NCBI RefSeq assembly: GCF_947251545.1 | Contig: NZ_OX366362.1 | Span: forward strand, 496,001 to 560,000 | Reading direction: 5' to 3' | Length of the DNA: 64,000 bases | From: Wolbachia endosymbiont (group A) of Anomoia purmunda | GTDB taxonomy: Bacteria > Pseudomonadota > Alphaproteobacteria > Rickettsiales > Anaplasmataceae | Shown: one piece after another, positions 47,185 through 56,314 of the stretch | How positions within the stretch are numbered: the stretch's first letter is position 1 | Layout of the letters: the number at the start of each line of letters is the position of its first letter | The notes under the pieces: generated by a model | Told to the model about the DNA's origin: nothing | What the model saw: only the letters and a program-made list of their open reading frames with translations | Databases searched by the model: none | Position numbers and translations under genes: made by a program

Positions 47185-47227
47185 ATTTTTCTTCTCACAA
47201 CCGCTCTTACGTTAGTCATTGATCAAC

Positions 47228-47530
47228 CTATTTGTTATTCGTAGTTTGATCGAGATTGGTAACCAATTTAACTAACTGTTGAAGATGAGAAAATGATAAA
47301 ATAGGCGATAAATCAGTAAGGGTCTGATAAGGGTTAGGGTCTGCCTTGTCTGTCCAATCACGCGGAATACCTATTGTACCACACGTTAATGTTCTCAAAC
47401 TAAATATATCCCGGTTCTTGAAGTTCTTTGTCGATAATATTTGAAAACGTTGCCCATTCCATGGATGAAATGGATGAGTGATAGTAGTATATCCCGAATA
47501 TTGACTGGACTTGAGTGCACTCCATTCTGA
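47228..47530 (-). pseudogene. DUF5372-like recombinase-associated protein, 5' truncated
   Basis: The frame has SGYTTITHPFHPWNGQRFQI, LRTLTCGTIGIPRDWTDKADP and ends LVTNLDQTTNNK, which I match from memory to the DUF5372 proteins that accompany serine recombinases (moderate certainty). Its 5' end is fused to the group II intron fragment near 47530; the codons MAKEDLLEYPR upstream in this frame are intron sequence read out of phase. Confidence 0.6.
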
Positions 47531-47904
47531 CCGTGGGTATTCCAAGAGGTCTTCTTTTGCCATTAGATTTACTGATATAAATTCGTTTTAGCGGAGAAGG
47601 TTTATACCCTCTTTGTTTTAACTGCTTTATTCCTTGAAATTTAGCATTGCAAGTTGACCATAGTTGACGATCTACACCCGCTGTGTTTTTTCCTTGGTTT
47701 TCAGTTACTCTCTTAACAGCTAAAGTTTTGCCGCTAAAAGAGCGTGTGAGAAGATGTTGTAAAGCTTTTACCTTACCCCATCTTCCTTCTTGGACAGCCT
47801 TAACAATACGTCTTTGTAGCCTCACAATAACTTTCTGGCATTTCTTCCATGGCAACTGCTTCCATGCTTTCGGTAGATGCACTTACAGGTTTACTTGTAA
47901 TCAT
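47531..47904 (-). pseudogene. Group II intron maturase/reverse transcriptase, N-terminal fragment
   Basis: An ATG at 47904 gives MITSKPVSASTESMEAVAM, then a frameshift leads to WKKCQKVIVRLQRRIVKAVQ, QHLLTRSFSGKTLAVKRVTENQ, GKNTAGVDRQLW and the RT-1 region KRIYISKSNGKRRPLGIPT, where it ends. The catalytic YADD part is lost. Sequence matches the LtrA-type maturases common in Wolbachia. Confidence 0.85.
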
Positions 47905-48418
47905 CTGCTTTCCTACCTTAAGTGGTTAACAAAGTTTCTTGTCACGAGGGACCAAATGGAAGTCTGCTCGTTTTTACGCGAATTAATGTTACAAATTCTA
48001 TCCATTTCGTTACAAAATGGCATTCGCTTTCTCCATTCTCCTTTACCTGCACTTCCATCAGCATTCCTTGCGGGTTGCCTGCCATATAGGCGAAAATACA
48101 GGCTTACCCTGTTCCTTTTGTCATACAACAGTGGGTTAGGTGGCTTCTCTATACCGGTGGAATTATTATTTGCGTACATCCAGAAATGAAAAATGTAACT
48201 CATCCACATTACCTTTTTGGTCGGAGCTTATCAGCATCTTTAGCTTTTTCATAATTACGATACTTTGAAGTTTCACTTACGTTCACCATACCACTAGTCT
48301 AGCTTTCCAACCACATGATGCTTGTAGTTTATGCTCCTCTCACGATTGAGCATCTTCTTTTTCAAGAGGAGGTTCATTGTCCGCATCGCTTGGCACCAAC
48401 TAGTTGCCCGATTCGCAC
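47531..48418 (-). mobile_element. Group II intron, 5' fragment
   Basis: The intron starts with gtgcgaat at 48418 on the minus strand, the GUGYG 5' end of group II introns, inside the nuclease gene. About 510 nt of domain I-IV RNA sequence follows (ttggtgccaagcgatgcgg and onward) before the maturase start at 47904. The fragment stops in the maturase near 47530, where it meets the DUF5372-like gene. The 3' part, including domains V and VI, is absent here. Plus-strand frames in this interval are antisense shadows. Confidence 0.8.
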
Positions 48419-48783
48419 TGATGCGTAGACTCAGATGGCAAAACATCTGGTTCAATAAGTTTTAGAATCCTTTCAGTTTCTTTCTGAATGAATTCCTCTC
48501 CTTTTAAACAATATGACCGAAGACTTTCAGGTCGCACCATCTCAATTATATACCTGTTCCCACTAGAATCCCTGCAAAGAACATCAACAATCCTTTGTTT
48601 ATAAGAAGCAATTTCAGGGTCCATAATGGTGCTTAAGAATTCTACTTCTTGTATAGTATTGACTTCAGTACATCCTAAAATATCATTCAAAAAATGGATA
48701 AGAATATTCTTATTTTTTTCAGTGCCAAAGATTTTCTTGAAGATTAGGTCTAATTTTGGATCGAGAAATTTTGAAAGAGCCAT
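48419..48783 (-). pseudogene. PD-(D/E)XK nuclease-family (Rpn/transposase-like) protein, interrupted by the intron
   Basis: The N-terminus MALSKFLDPKLDLIFKKIFG is the signature of the PDDEXK_2/Rpn proteins, very frequent in Rickettsiales. TIMDPEIASYKQRIVDVLCRD has the catalytic Asp, and RYIIEMVRPESL is the E-x-K-like strand, where a Val-Arg replaces the usual Q/K, so activity is doubtful. The group II intron starts after ESTHQ; the C-terminal half is missing from the window. Confidence 0.8.
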
Positions 48784-48852
48784 AGTAAAAATACTGAGAA
48801 AAGATTAATAATTATACACACAATTATTCAACCATATTTTTGAAGATAGCTA

Positions 48853-48965
48853 TACCGCCGCGGCGCTAACAGGTAGCGGAATGACGAATTATTTAACCGT
48901 CATACCGCGATTCATTCGCGGTATCTCGGCATAGATTCCGCTAACTAGTAGCGGAATGACGATTG
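48853..48965. repeat. Small palindromes between nuclease remnant and dxr
   Basis: Units 'gctaacaggtagcggaatgacg' near 48867, 'gtcataccgcgattcattcgcggtatctc' (48900-48928, hairpin taccgcg/cgcggta) and 'gctaactagtagcggaatgacg' near 48941. They match the family at 20011-20055. Confidence 0.7.
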
Positions 48966-49014
48966 TATATCGTGTTTTGCTAAAAATCACAGAATGCAGT
49001 CTGGTTACATTACT

Positions 49015-50178
49015 CTAGCTATACGCAACAACTTTACTTTCAACAACTTTATTAGCAATAATACGACTTTCACAATCAATATTTATTATATCAGATAGTG
49101 AATTAATATCAGTATAACTACCAAAACTTTCCATTGTTGATTCCACTACCTCTACTATTTTTAAAAAGCCGATTCGTGACTTCAAAAATTCATTAACAGC
49201 TATTTCATTTGCAGCATTGAGAACAATACTATTTGCTTGTGGAGCAGAAGAGTTTAACACTGTCATGCTAAGCTTTAGCGCAGGAAAACGCTTATGGTCT
49301 GGTTCTTGAAAGGTCAATTTTCCTTGCTTTGTTAAATCTAATTTACGATTTAAAGCTGATCTTTCCGGCCAAGACAAAGCATATGAAATGGGAATTGCCA
49401 TGTCAGTTTCTGCAAGCACAGCAAAGTTGAACCCATCTTTATAAGTTACAATTCCATGTACTATTGACTCAGGATGCACTATTGCTTCAATTCTATCCGG
49501 GCTGATGTTAAACAAGTTATGTGCTTCTATTATTTCTAGTGCCTTATTCATCATTGTTGCGCTATCAACCGAGATTTTCTTTCCCATATTCCAAGTGGGG
49601 TGACTAAGCGCCTTATCTACCATGATATTTCTTAATTGCTCAAGGCTATAATTTAAGAATGGTCCACCAGAAGCAGTAAGTATGATCTTTTCTACGCATT
49701 TGTCGTCATTTTGCAAAATTTGAAAAATTGCATTGTGCTCAGAGTCAATAGGGATTATTTGTACGTTTTTTTCTTTAGCTTTTTTGAGTAATAACTTTCC
49801 ACCGCAAACAATGCTTTCTTTGTTTGCCAATGCAATGACTTTGGTACCGCTTTCCATAACCTCCATAACTGGCTCAAGGCCTGCAATGCCAACTATTGCA
49901 ACAACTGAGAGATCAACAGGTATGGTAGCAATATTTGTAGCACCAATTGCTATTTTTACATCTGTACCAAGTAGATTTTCTTTTAAATCTTTGTAAAACC
50001 TTTCATCGGAGATAGCAACATATTTTGCACTCAGCAGCTTTGCTTGGTGTGCCAGTAGAGCAAAGTTCGAATGGGCACTTAGTGCTTCCACTTGGTATTC
50101 TTCTTTTCTCTTTGAGAGGAAATCTACAGTCTTTTTTCCAACACTTCCTGTTGACCCTAAAACTGAAACCTTTTTCAC
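49015..50178 (-). CDS. dxr: 1-deoxy-D-xylulose 5-phosphate reductoisomerase
   Basis: Dxr makes methylerythritol 4-phosphate, the committed step of non-mevalonate isoprenoid synthesis. The N-terminal NADPH fold starts MKKVSVLGSTGSVGKKTVDF. Metal and substrate residues are in PIDSEHNAIFQ (about residue 147), TASGGPF, the loop LSHPTWNMGKKISVDSATMM (about 205) and NKALEIIEAHNLF. Length, 387 residues, is normal and the frame is intact. The spacer between it and the prophage edge holds only palindromes. Confidence 0.97.
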   Translation of the reverse strand: MKKVSVLGSTGSVGKKTVDFLSKRKEEYQVEALSAHSNFALLAHQAKLLSAKYVAISDERFYKDLKENLLGTDVKIAIGATNIATIPVDLSVVAIVGIAGLEPVMEVMESGTKVIALANKESIVCGGKLLLKKAKEKNVQIIPIDSEHNAIFQILQNDDKCVEKIILTASGGPFLNYSLEQLRNIMVDKALSHPTWNMGKKISVDSATMMNKALEIIEAHNLFNISPDRIEAIVHPESIVHGIVTYKDGFNFAVLAETDMAIPISYALSWPERSALNRKLDLTKQGKLTFQEPDHKRFPALKLSMTVLNSSAPQANSIVLNAANEIAVNEFLKSRIGFLKIVEVVESTMESFGSYTDINSLSDIINIDCESRIIANKVVESKVVAYS

Positions 50179-50260
50179 TAAGACAAACTCATGTTAATTA
50201 TAACAACAGCAACTTTTCTTATTAGGCCTTCTCGCATACTATTCAGCAGTTTTTAAGCGT

Positions 50261-50758
50261 TTAACCAAGTTCATGCCCGTGGTCATCGCCAACAGATGGT
50301 GAAGGACCAGGTGAAAAAGATTGACCATGGTGATCACCTGCATCATGCATGTCTTGTAAACCATCAGCATTATGAGCTATTTCGTTATTGGCATGAGGGT
50401 AATCATCTGAGTGATGTCCCTCATCACCATGAGCCATATCCATTCCTTCTGATGGCATATCTTCCCCACCTCCACCTGAAAAATGTTCTGCAAGGCTTTC
50501 AAGAAATTTTATGCCAAACATATTACCTGACTTTCCAAACAGCGTTACTAGACTACTACCACTCACCAAACCTTCAAACACATTATTATAAGCAGCAATT
50601 GCTCCTTCATGAAAGTTGAACAACCATTTCATTCCATCGACAACTGTTGAAACAGAGTCACTATGACCAAGACCAAAACCACTTTTCTCACCAGCGGCTT
50701 CTTGGTGTTGCTGCTGCGCTTGCCATTCTGCAATATTTGGACCTTGAGCTTCACTCAT
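50261..50758 (-). CDS. Hypothetical protein with His/Asp-rich C-terminus
   Basis: I do not recognise a family. The 165-residue protein starts MSEAQGPNIAEWQAQQQHQ with a ribosome-like ttgagagt upstream. The middle (residues 30-90) is a hydrophobic, possibly amphipathic region (SLVTLFGKSGNMFGIKFLE). From residue 95 to the end it is Gly-, His- and Asp-rich (GDEGHHSDDYPHANN, DAGDHHGQ, DDHGHELG), which could bind zinc or nickel ions; that is inference from composition. It lies between dxr and a 787-residue unknown protein on the same strand. Confidence 0.65.
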   Translation of the reverse strand: MSEAQGPNIAEWQAQQQHQEAAGEKSGFGLGHSDSVSTVVDGMKWLFNFHEGAIAAYNNVFEGLVSGSSLVTLFGKSGNMFGIKFLESLAEHFSGGGGEDMPSEGMDMAHGDEGHHSDDYPHANNEIAHNADGLQDMHDAGDHHGQSFSPGPSPSVGDDHGHELG

Positions 50759-50984
50759 AAATTTTTACTCTCAACCTTAAGCTATTATTTTATCACAAAT
50801 ATTGCAAAATATCAATAGAGCTTTTGAATATAGCTAATACAAACAATTTCTGTCATCCTATATATAGCTAAACTGACTTACGACAATTTGAAAAACTATC
50901 ATTTTCCAGATGACAGATTTTAACAAAAGCGTTGTGGTAAAGCATCAAGGCGCCGAATGCCAAAAGTTTTAAAATAAATCCTGC

Positions 50985-53348
50985 CTAGCAGCTTATTTGC
51001 TCAGTTAAAGAACTCCTAATTATATTTGTCTTGCATAAATCAAGAAGAGATGGTGGTGTTTGTTTTGTGTTATGGTTTACAGAGATATCTTTAAATGTAT
51101 CACAAATTGTTTGTGTTATGTCTTGTGTAAGACTTACTCTTTCTCCAATTACGTTTACAATATGAATACCGTCCTCTATCAATTTTGTTAGTAAAGATAG
51201 ATCATCTGAATTTGTTATTCCTTTTTTTCTTAAAAATTCTTCTATCTCCTCAGTTTCTGGTATTGCTGATAAGTCTTGTATTGTTAAATCTTGAATTTTT
51301 GCTAAAGATTCTGGTGTAATTTGCTGATACTTCTGTGCCACAAAAAGCTCTGTAAACTTGATTTTCAATATTTTTTCCCATCGTTCTTTTAGAGTGGTAT
51401 GCAGTTTCGTTTGAGAATTGAATGAAAAAACGATATCTATTATTTGTAATCTAAATGTGTTACTTATATCTGAAAACAGGTTCCCTTTAAAAATAAGTAA
51501 GTTAGAAAGGTAGCGGTTTATTTTATCTCTTACTTTTGAGATAAATCTGCCATCAGCTAAGTGCTCAAATTTAGTATCTTTTATGATAGAGAATACGGAT
51601 TCATACCTAGCTTTTATGGTCGTTTCGAGGAGAAGTTGAAACAATCCAACATTTTCAAGAAAAGCTCTTTTCTGCTGGTCAGATTCATTGTGCGGAACAT
51701 CATCATGTGTATGTGCGTAAAAGGCAAATTTTATGTGCTGTGGATTAAACACGCAAGAAAACTTTCCTGTTGTGTTTAAATAGCTTGCCTTATAAACCAT
51801 ATCATTTTCTTGCAATGTCCACCACAAGTTAATACGATTCAATATTTCTCTTACCTTATTACCATCAAATCTTTTATCTGAAAGCATTTGTAGTACTTTA
51901 TCCCGAGAATTGAACATTTTACTATTTAAAAGTGCATGAGTTGCTTCGGGATCTTTTTCAAAAGCAACTATTAGATTATCTAAAATGTTTTTATTTTTAC
52001 TTTTATTATCCAAGCAATCAAAGAATGCTAAAACTTCGTCAACATTTGCACAGTTTTCATATAGCTTAGTACTGAAAATGTTCTTAAGAACCTCAGTAGG
52101 AATGTCCATTAGCTTACAAAATAACCTGTTATTTGCCAAAAATGGGTGTAACTTTTCTATTAAAAATGAGGCAGATACGTGACTGTCATAAATCTCTTTG
52201 CATCCTAAGAAACCAATACGACTACGGAAGAATTCTGATTCATCAGGCGGAAAAGTATCTTTGAGGTCATCAATATGTTTTAAATTATCAATCACATTTT
52301 TATTTTCCAACATTGAAGCGAAGCTATCAAACTCTTCTTCACTCATCTTTCCGTGCAAAAAATCTTTGATCGCTCCAAACAGACTGGACTGATAACTGAA
52401 ATCAGAAGGTAGGGCTTCAACTAAATCTTTCTTTAAAAGTAATCTTCTAAGATTATCTTGAATTATTCTTTTTTTGTGGTACCCATCATATCTATCATAT
52501 GAACAACAAAGGATTACTGGTATATATTTAGTTATTTGCACAGCAAGCATCTTTTTATCTCTAAAGGCATCAGACATATTCTTCACTAAATCATGGTTGT
52601 CAAATAAGTCTACGAAGTTAGATAAGTGTGAGGCATGTGCATATCTTGGATCCCTCCCTAGTAAAAATCCATCTAACTTAAACAGTGTTTTAAGTAATTC
52701 TATATCGATAGCATTAACTACTCTAGCAAGCTTTTCATGTGTGTTATAGATTTCATGTATATGATATCTGCCATACCCCTCTTTCTGAATTAAAGGTTTT
52801 AAGTCACTTAGGCCTAAATAGTCGGATATAATTTTTGATTTCTCTTTGTCATGAATCTTAGTAGTGACACTTGCTATAAGCCTTGAGTGTCCTACGCAGC
52901 AAGAGATAACTTCCCTTATACTAAGATCACCATTCTTGAGAAGCTCTGTTAAAAGTTCTTTGTTACTATCTTTTACCTCAAGAAAATTTTCAAGGTCTGC
53001 TGTATATAGACCGTCACCGGAGAACTGGGTAATAGATAAGCTAAAAACTCTACCAAATTTAATTCCTTCCTTAATCCACAAAGACAAAAAGAACTCAGGA
53101 AAAAGTGTAATTTTCGCAACTGCCAACAAGGTGCTAATCGATAAATGTAACACCAAAAATGGTATTACACATAGCAAACACAGCACTACCAATGGAGCAA
53201 TAATAATGTACTTTAATGCTATATTTATGTTTTTTGTCTCCCAGATAGCAATAATCAAGAAGAATGGAGCTGCTGCTATAAAGAGCAGTGCTGTCAACGG
53301 TAGCATTATAGCTTGATATAAACGTTTTCTTATGTGCTTTACCGCCAT
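50985..53348 (-). CDS. Hypothetical membrane-anchored protein, 787 aa
   Basis: I do not recognise a family. The N-terminus has a basic start (MAVKHIRKRLYQ) and three closely spaced hydrophobic segments (LPLTALLFIAAAPFFLIIAIW, YIIIAPLVVLCLLCVIPF, LHLSISTLLAVAKITLF; residues 15-90). The remaining roughly 690 residues are Leu/Lys/Asp-rich and helical, without repeats I can define, and look cytoplasmic. The frame is intact and the base composition is like its neighbours, so it is probably functional. Function cannot be inferred; a scaffold or host-interaction role is only a guess. Confidence 0.7.
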   Translation of the reverse strand: MAVKHIRKRLYQAIMLPLTALLFIAAAPFFLIIAIWETKNINIALKYIIIAPLVVLCLLCVIPFLVLHLSISTLLAVAKITLFPEFFLSLWIKEGIKFGRVFSLSITQFSGDGLYTADLENFLEVKDSNKELLTELLKNGDLSIREVISCCVGHSRLIASVTTKIHDKEKSKIISDYLGLSDLKPLIQKEGYGRYHIHEIYNTHEKLARVVNAIDIELLKTLFKLDGFLLGRDPRYAHASHLSNFVDLFDNHDLVKNMSDAFRDKKMLAVQITKYIPVILCCSYDRYDGYHKKRIIQDNLRRLLLKKDLVEALPSDFSYQSSLFGAIKDFLHGKMSEEEFDSFASMLENKNVIDNLKHIDDLKDTFPPDESEFFRSRIGFLGCKEIYDSHVSASFLIEKLHPFLANNRLFCKLMDIPTEVLKNIFSTKLYENCANVDEVLAFFDCLDNKSKNKNILDNLIVAFEKDPEATHALLNSKMFNSRDKVLQMLSDKRFDGNKVREILNRINLWWTLQENDMVYKASYLNTTGKFSCVFNPQHIKFAFYAHTHDDVPHNESDQQKRAFLENVGLFQLLLETTIKARYESVFSIIKDTKFEHLADGRFISKVRDKINRYLSNLLIFKGNLFSDISNTFRLQIIDIVFSFNSQTKLHTTLKERWEKILKIKFTELFVAQKYQQITPESLAKIQDLTIQDLSAIPETEEIEEFLRKKGITNSDDLSLLTKLIEDGIHIVNVIGERVSLTQDITQTICDTFKDISVNHNTKQTPPSLLDLCKTNIIRSSLTEQISC

Positions 53349-53455
53349 TACAGTTTCATAATTACTACTTCAATTAAACATACTTTAAGAATCGAGCTTT
53401 GTCAATTTTTATGTTAAACTGTTTAGTACTCACAATCTCGTTTGTGAACCTATAG

Positions 53456-54157
53456 CTATATATAACGAATGAATTTTTTTATATATTCGTTATTAGTATT
53501 TTGTATTTCCTGAACAGTTCCATGGGAAATGATCTCCCCTTCATATAATACTGCTATTTTATCAGCTATTTTAAATGTGCTATGAATATCATGTGTAATC
53601 GTGATAATTGTAGGGTTAAAGTCTTTAGATAATTTTATTATTATCTCGTTTACTATATCTGACATAATTGGGTCCAATCCTGAAGTTGGTTCATCCAAAA
53701 TAATGATTTCTGGGTTGTGTGCAATTGCCCTTGCAAGTGCTACTCTTTTTTTCATTCCGCCTGATAGCTCTATTGGAAACATATCTGCTATGTTTTCCTC
53801 CAGTCCAACATCATTTAATTTCTCGATTGCTAGCTGTTTTGCCTCCTTTTTGCTGATATTAAAGCGCTTTTTATAATTAAAAGATATATTTTCCCACACT
53901 GTAACGTAGTCAAATAAAGCGGAATTTTGAAATAAAACCCCAAATTTATTTTTGCTTTTACTATTTATTTTAACAGACCCTGAGTCTGGAGCAAGCAAGC
54001 CGATAATTGTTTTTATTAGTACAGATTTGCCGCTCCCTGAGCCGCCAAGTATGACTAATGATTCCCCTTTCGATATATCAAAATTTAGATCTTTTAGTAC
54101 TGTCCTATCATCAAAAGATAAGCTTAAGTTCAATATTGATATTATGGGGTTACGCAT
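53456..54157 (-). CDS. mlaF: MlaF-like lipid-transport ABC ATPase
   Basis: This ATPase drives the Mla system, which moves phospholipids between inner and outer membranes. Walker A is GGSGSGKSVLIKT (about residue 36), the signature is ELSGGMKKRVALARA (about 137) and Walker B IIILDEPTSGLDP (about 160). The H-loop is TITHD. Length, 233 residues, fits. It overlaps the permease gene by 8 bp, so the two are translated together. The MlaD-type substrate-binding gene is not adjacent here. Confidence 0.92.
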   Translation of the reverse strand: MRNPIISILNLSLSFDDRTVLKDLNFDISKGESLVILGGSGSGKSVLIKTIIGLLAPDSGSVKINSKSKNKFGVLFQNSALFDYVTVWENISFNYKKRFNISKKEAKQLAIEKLNDVGLEENIADMFPIELSGGMKKRVALARAIAHNPEIIILDEPTSGLDPIMSDIVNEIIIKLSKDFNPTIITITHDIHSTFKIADKIAVLYEGEIISHGTVQEIQNTNNEYIKKFIRYI

Positions 54158-54932
54158 GTATCAAAGTAATCATGTAGTTTGCTAAAATGATCAGCATGGA
54201 CGATAAAACAACAGTTGATGTTGTAGCAACACCTACTCCTCGTGCACCTTCTTTGCAATGGTAACCGTAATAGCAACTTGAGACAGAAATTATGGTGCCA
54301 AAAGCAATTGCTTTTATTAGCCCAGTTATAAAATCGTACGTATTAAAGAACTGAGCTGTGTGTTTAATGTATATATTTAAATTGTGGTTAAATTCGAAGA
54401 CTGCAGTGATACATCCTCCAAATATTCCTATTAAATCTGCACATACTGTAAGTATGGGAAATACTATGATTGACGCTAAAATCCTTGGTGCAATTAAATA
54501 TTTAAAAGGGTTGATGTTCAAAGTTGTAAGTGCATCTATTTGCTCGGTGATGCACATTGTACCAATTTCTGCTGCAATTGATGATCCAACCTTTCCTACC
54601 ATTATTAAGCTGATCAAAACTGGTCCTAACTCTTTAATGATAGTGATCGTAACAAGTTTGGGTATTATCTGCTCTTGGTTAATTAATGAGTCACTCAAGC
54701 TGCTTTGTAAAACTATCGCCGCTCCTATGAAAACTCCAGCAAGCCCAACAATTGGCAGAGAGAAAAAGCCTATCTCTATAATTTGTCTTGCTACGTTGAT
54801 AAAATAATATGGCGGCACAAGGCAGTGGTATAGAGATTGAATAAAAAATATGAATGCACTACCAAGCCTTAACAAAAAATTGATAAAGTACCTACCAATT
54901 ATTCTAACACTATTTATATCAAAAAAGCTCAC
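54150..54932 (-). CDS. mlaE: MlaE-like lipid-transport permease
   Basis: This membrane subunit partners MlaF. The 260-residue protein has five to six hydrophobic segments, starting with an amphipathic N-terminal helix (YFINFLLRLGSAFIFFIQSL), and family motifs in GLAGVFIGAAIVLQ, KELGPVLISLIMVGKVGSSIAAEIGTM and ITEQIDALTTLNINPFKYLIAPR. The last part, KEGARGVGVATTSTVV, is the conserved C-terminal loop. It is upstream of and overlaps mlaF. Confidence 0.93.
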   Translation of the reverse strand: MSFFDINSVRIIGRYFINFLLRLGSAFIFFIQSLYHCLVPPYYFINVARQIIEIGFFSLPIVGLAGVFIGAAIVLQSSLSDSLINQEQIIPKLVTITIIKELGPVLISLIMVGKVGSSIAAEIGTMCITEQIDALTTLNINPFKYLIAPRILASIIVFPILTVCADLIGIFGGCITAVFEFNHNLNIYIKHTAQFFNTYDFITGLIKAIAFGTIISVSSCYYGYHCKEGARGVGVATTSTVVLSSMLIILANYMITLIHA

Positions 54933-55136
54933 TTTGTATTCATTTTAGCTAGAGGTTAGTCTTGCTGATTTTATTAAAATTTTTATTAACTTTATCGCAA
55001 AGTATAGCTGAGATATGTTTTAAGTTCAATAGCTAACGTAACTTTACCTTATACCGCACACAACTATACGAACGTTTATCTTTCTAAAAGCAATTTGTAT
55101 AGCAAATGATGTCATTCCAGCGCTTGACGCTGGAAT

Positions 55137-56183
55137 GGCTTTGTTGCATCGCACCTTATGCGGTAGTAATTTATGATAAATTCATGTAGCAATTTCGAAT
55201 TTAGCCATACCAATGTCAGTAAATTGATTAAGCAAATAGCACTTAATCAGTAATTCTTTTTCACGATTTACTTCGGATTTATTCCTAAAGCTGAATCCAA
55301 ATATTTGCTTTAATCTTGAGAAAAATCCTTCAATGTGAGCTCTCTTTCCATAATTTACTTCTTCTTTCCATCTTTTTATACCATTCTCACCATGTAATTT
55401 CATTAACTGAATAGCGGCATTTCTATCAAGCATATAATTTATTTCTGGATGTTCTGCCGCATTGTTTATTGGTGGAATTTTTGTCTTTATACCATATTCG
55501 TTACACAACTTATAAAGCCTGTGCCTATCATATGCCCTATCTGCATATAGTGCTTTTATGGCATGAACTTCTTTTAGCAAATCACAAGCTCCATAGTGAT
55601 CAGACCGTTACTGTATTTTGCAGCTATGGCTTTTTTGCTGCTTATATTCAACATTACGTGTAGTTTCTTTACTTGTTCATAGCCACGATATTTTCTGTCA
55701 GTGCTATTTTCCTTGCTGTGTGTTGTTGTATATACTAATTCCTGTACTGTCTATAGCAATTCGATATCTTCCATGTTATTTTCTGCAATCATTTATCTTA
55801 ATATTAAGTTTCTTTTGATGCTTGTGAATAGCTGATAACTTGCAAATTTCTTCCTATTTGTTGCAAATATCCTTTTATAAACCCCACCGTTTGTCTTAAG
55901 CCAATTCTAAAGAGACTGGTGATTATATGCACCAAAATTACAACTTTATCGCTATAAATATAGTTGCCGCCCTGCATTTTTGGACTATTTTCATACCAAT
56001 TTTCGATAGCTTCATCGATGTAACGAAAAATATTTCCCCTTTTTTCAAGGAATTTGTTATATTCGTTTTGGTTACTGACTTTCATTTTCTGTGGCATATT
56101 TTTTCTTCAAAGGTTAAATGGCTATTTTATAATGAATTTTATCAGTAACTGCCAGATTTTTTCGGTTGCTATGCAACAAAGCC
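55137..56183 (-). mobile_element. IS5-family insertion sequence, decayed (copy 2)
   Basis: The ends ggctttgttgcat (55137) and its complement (ending 56183) bound 1,047 bp in the opposite orientation to copy 1. Left and right flanks (ctggaat and atcccagtgtcagctact) are the same as those of copy 1, so both sit at the same point of a palindromic repeat. Confidence 0.85.
55182..56097 (-). pseudogene. IS5-family transposase, frameshifted
   Basis: The N-terminal part starts MPQKMKVSNQNEYNKFLEKRG at 56097 and loses frame at about 55804. The catalytic middle is broken near 55610-55800. The C-terminal part (55182-55580) reads ALYADRAYDRHRLYKLCNEY, HIEGFFSRLKQIFGFSF and ends KFEIAT. It is less decayed than copy 1 in its C-terminal half, more in the middle. 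Confidence 0.85.
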
Positions 56184-56314
56184 ATCCCAGTGTCAGCTAC
56201 TTTCATGACATCATCTTGTATCTTTTTTCTGCTTAGTTTAGGTTATGCAGAAGTCTAATACAATTATAGAACAAGTTTAAAAATTCTGGTAAAGTAGTTT
56301 TATTTACAAAGAAT

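Larger units (their letters stand above)
28776..48418. mobile_element. Degraded WO prophage with later insertions
   Basis: From the truncated resolvase to the group II intron fragment the genes are of phage or insertion-sequence type. The segment 28.8-38.9 kb has the packaging and capsid-entry genes in the standard lambda-like order. Head decoration, major capsid, tail, baseplate and lysis genes are absent. The recombinase end (43.6-47.1 kb) is broken. I could not find att sites; the outer limits are given by the IS4 edge on the left and the intron edge on the right. Confidence 0.75.

Noticed and set aside
47683..48189. A 168-codon plus-strand frame
   Set aside because: It is antisense to the group II intron RNA and maturase, whose motifs are clear on the minus strand.
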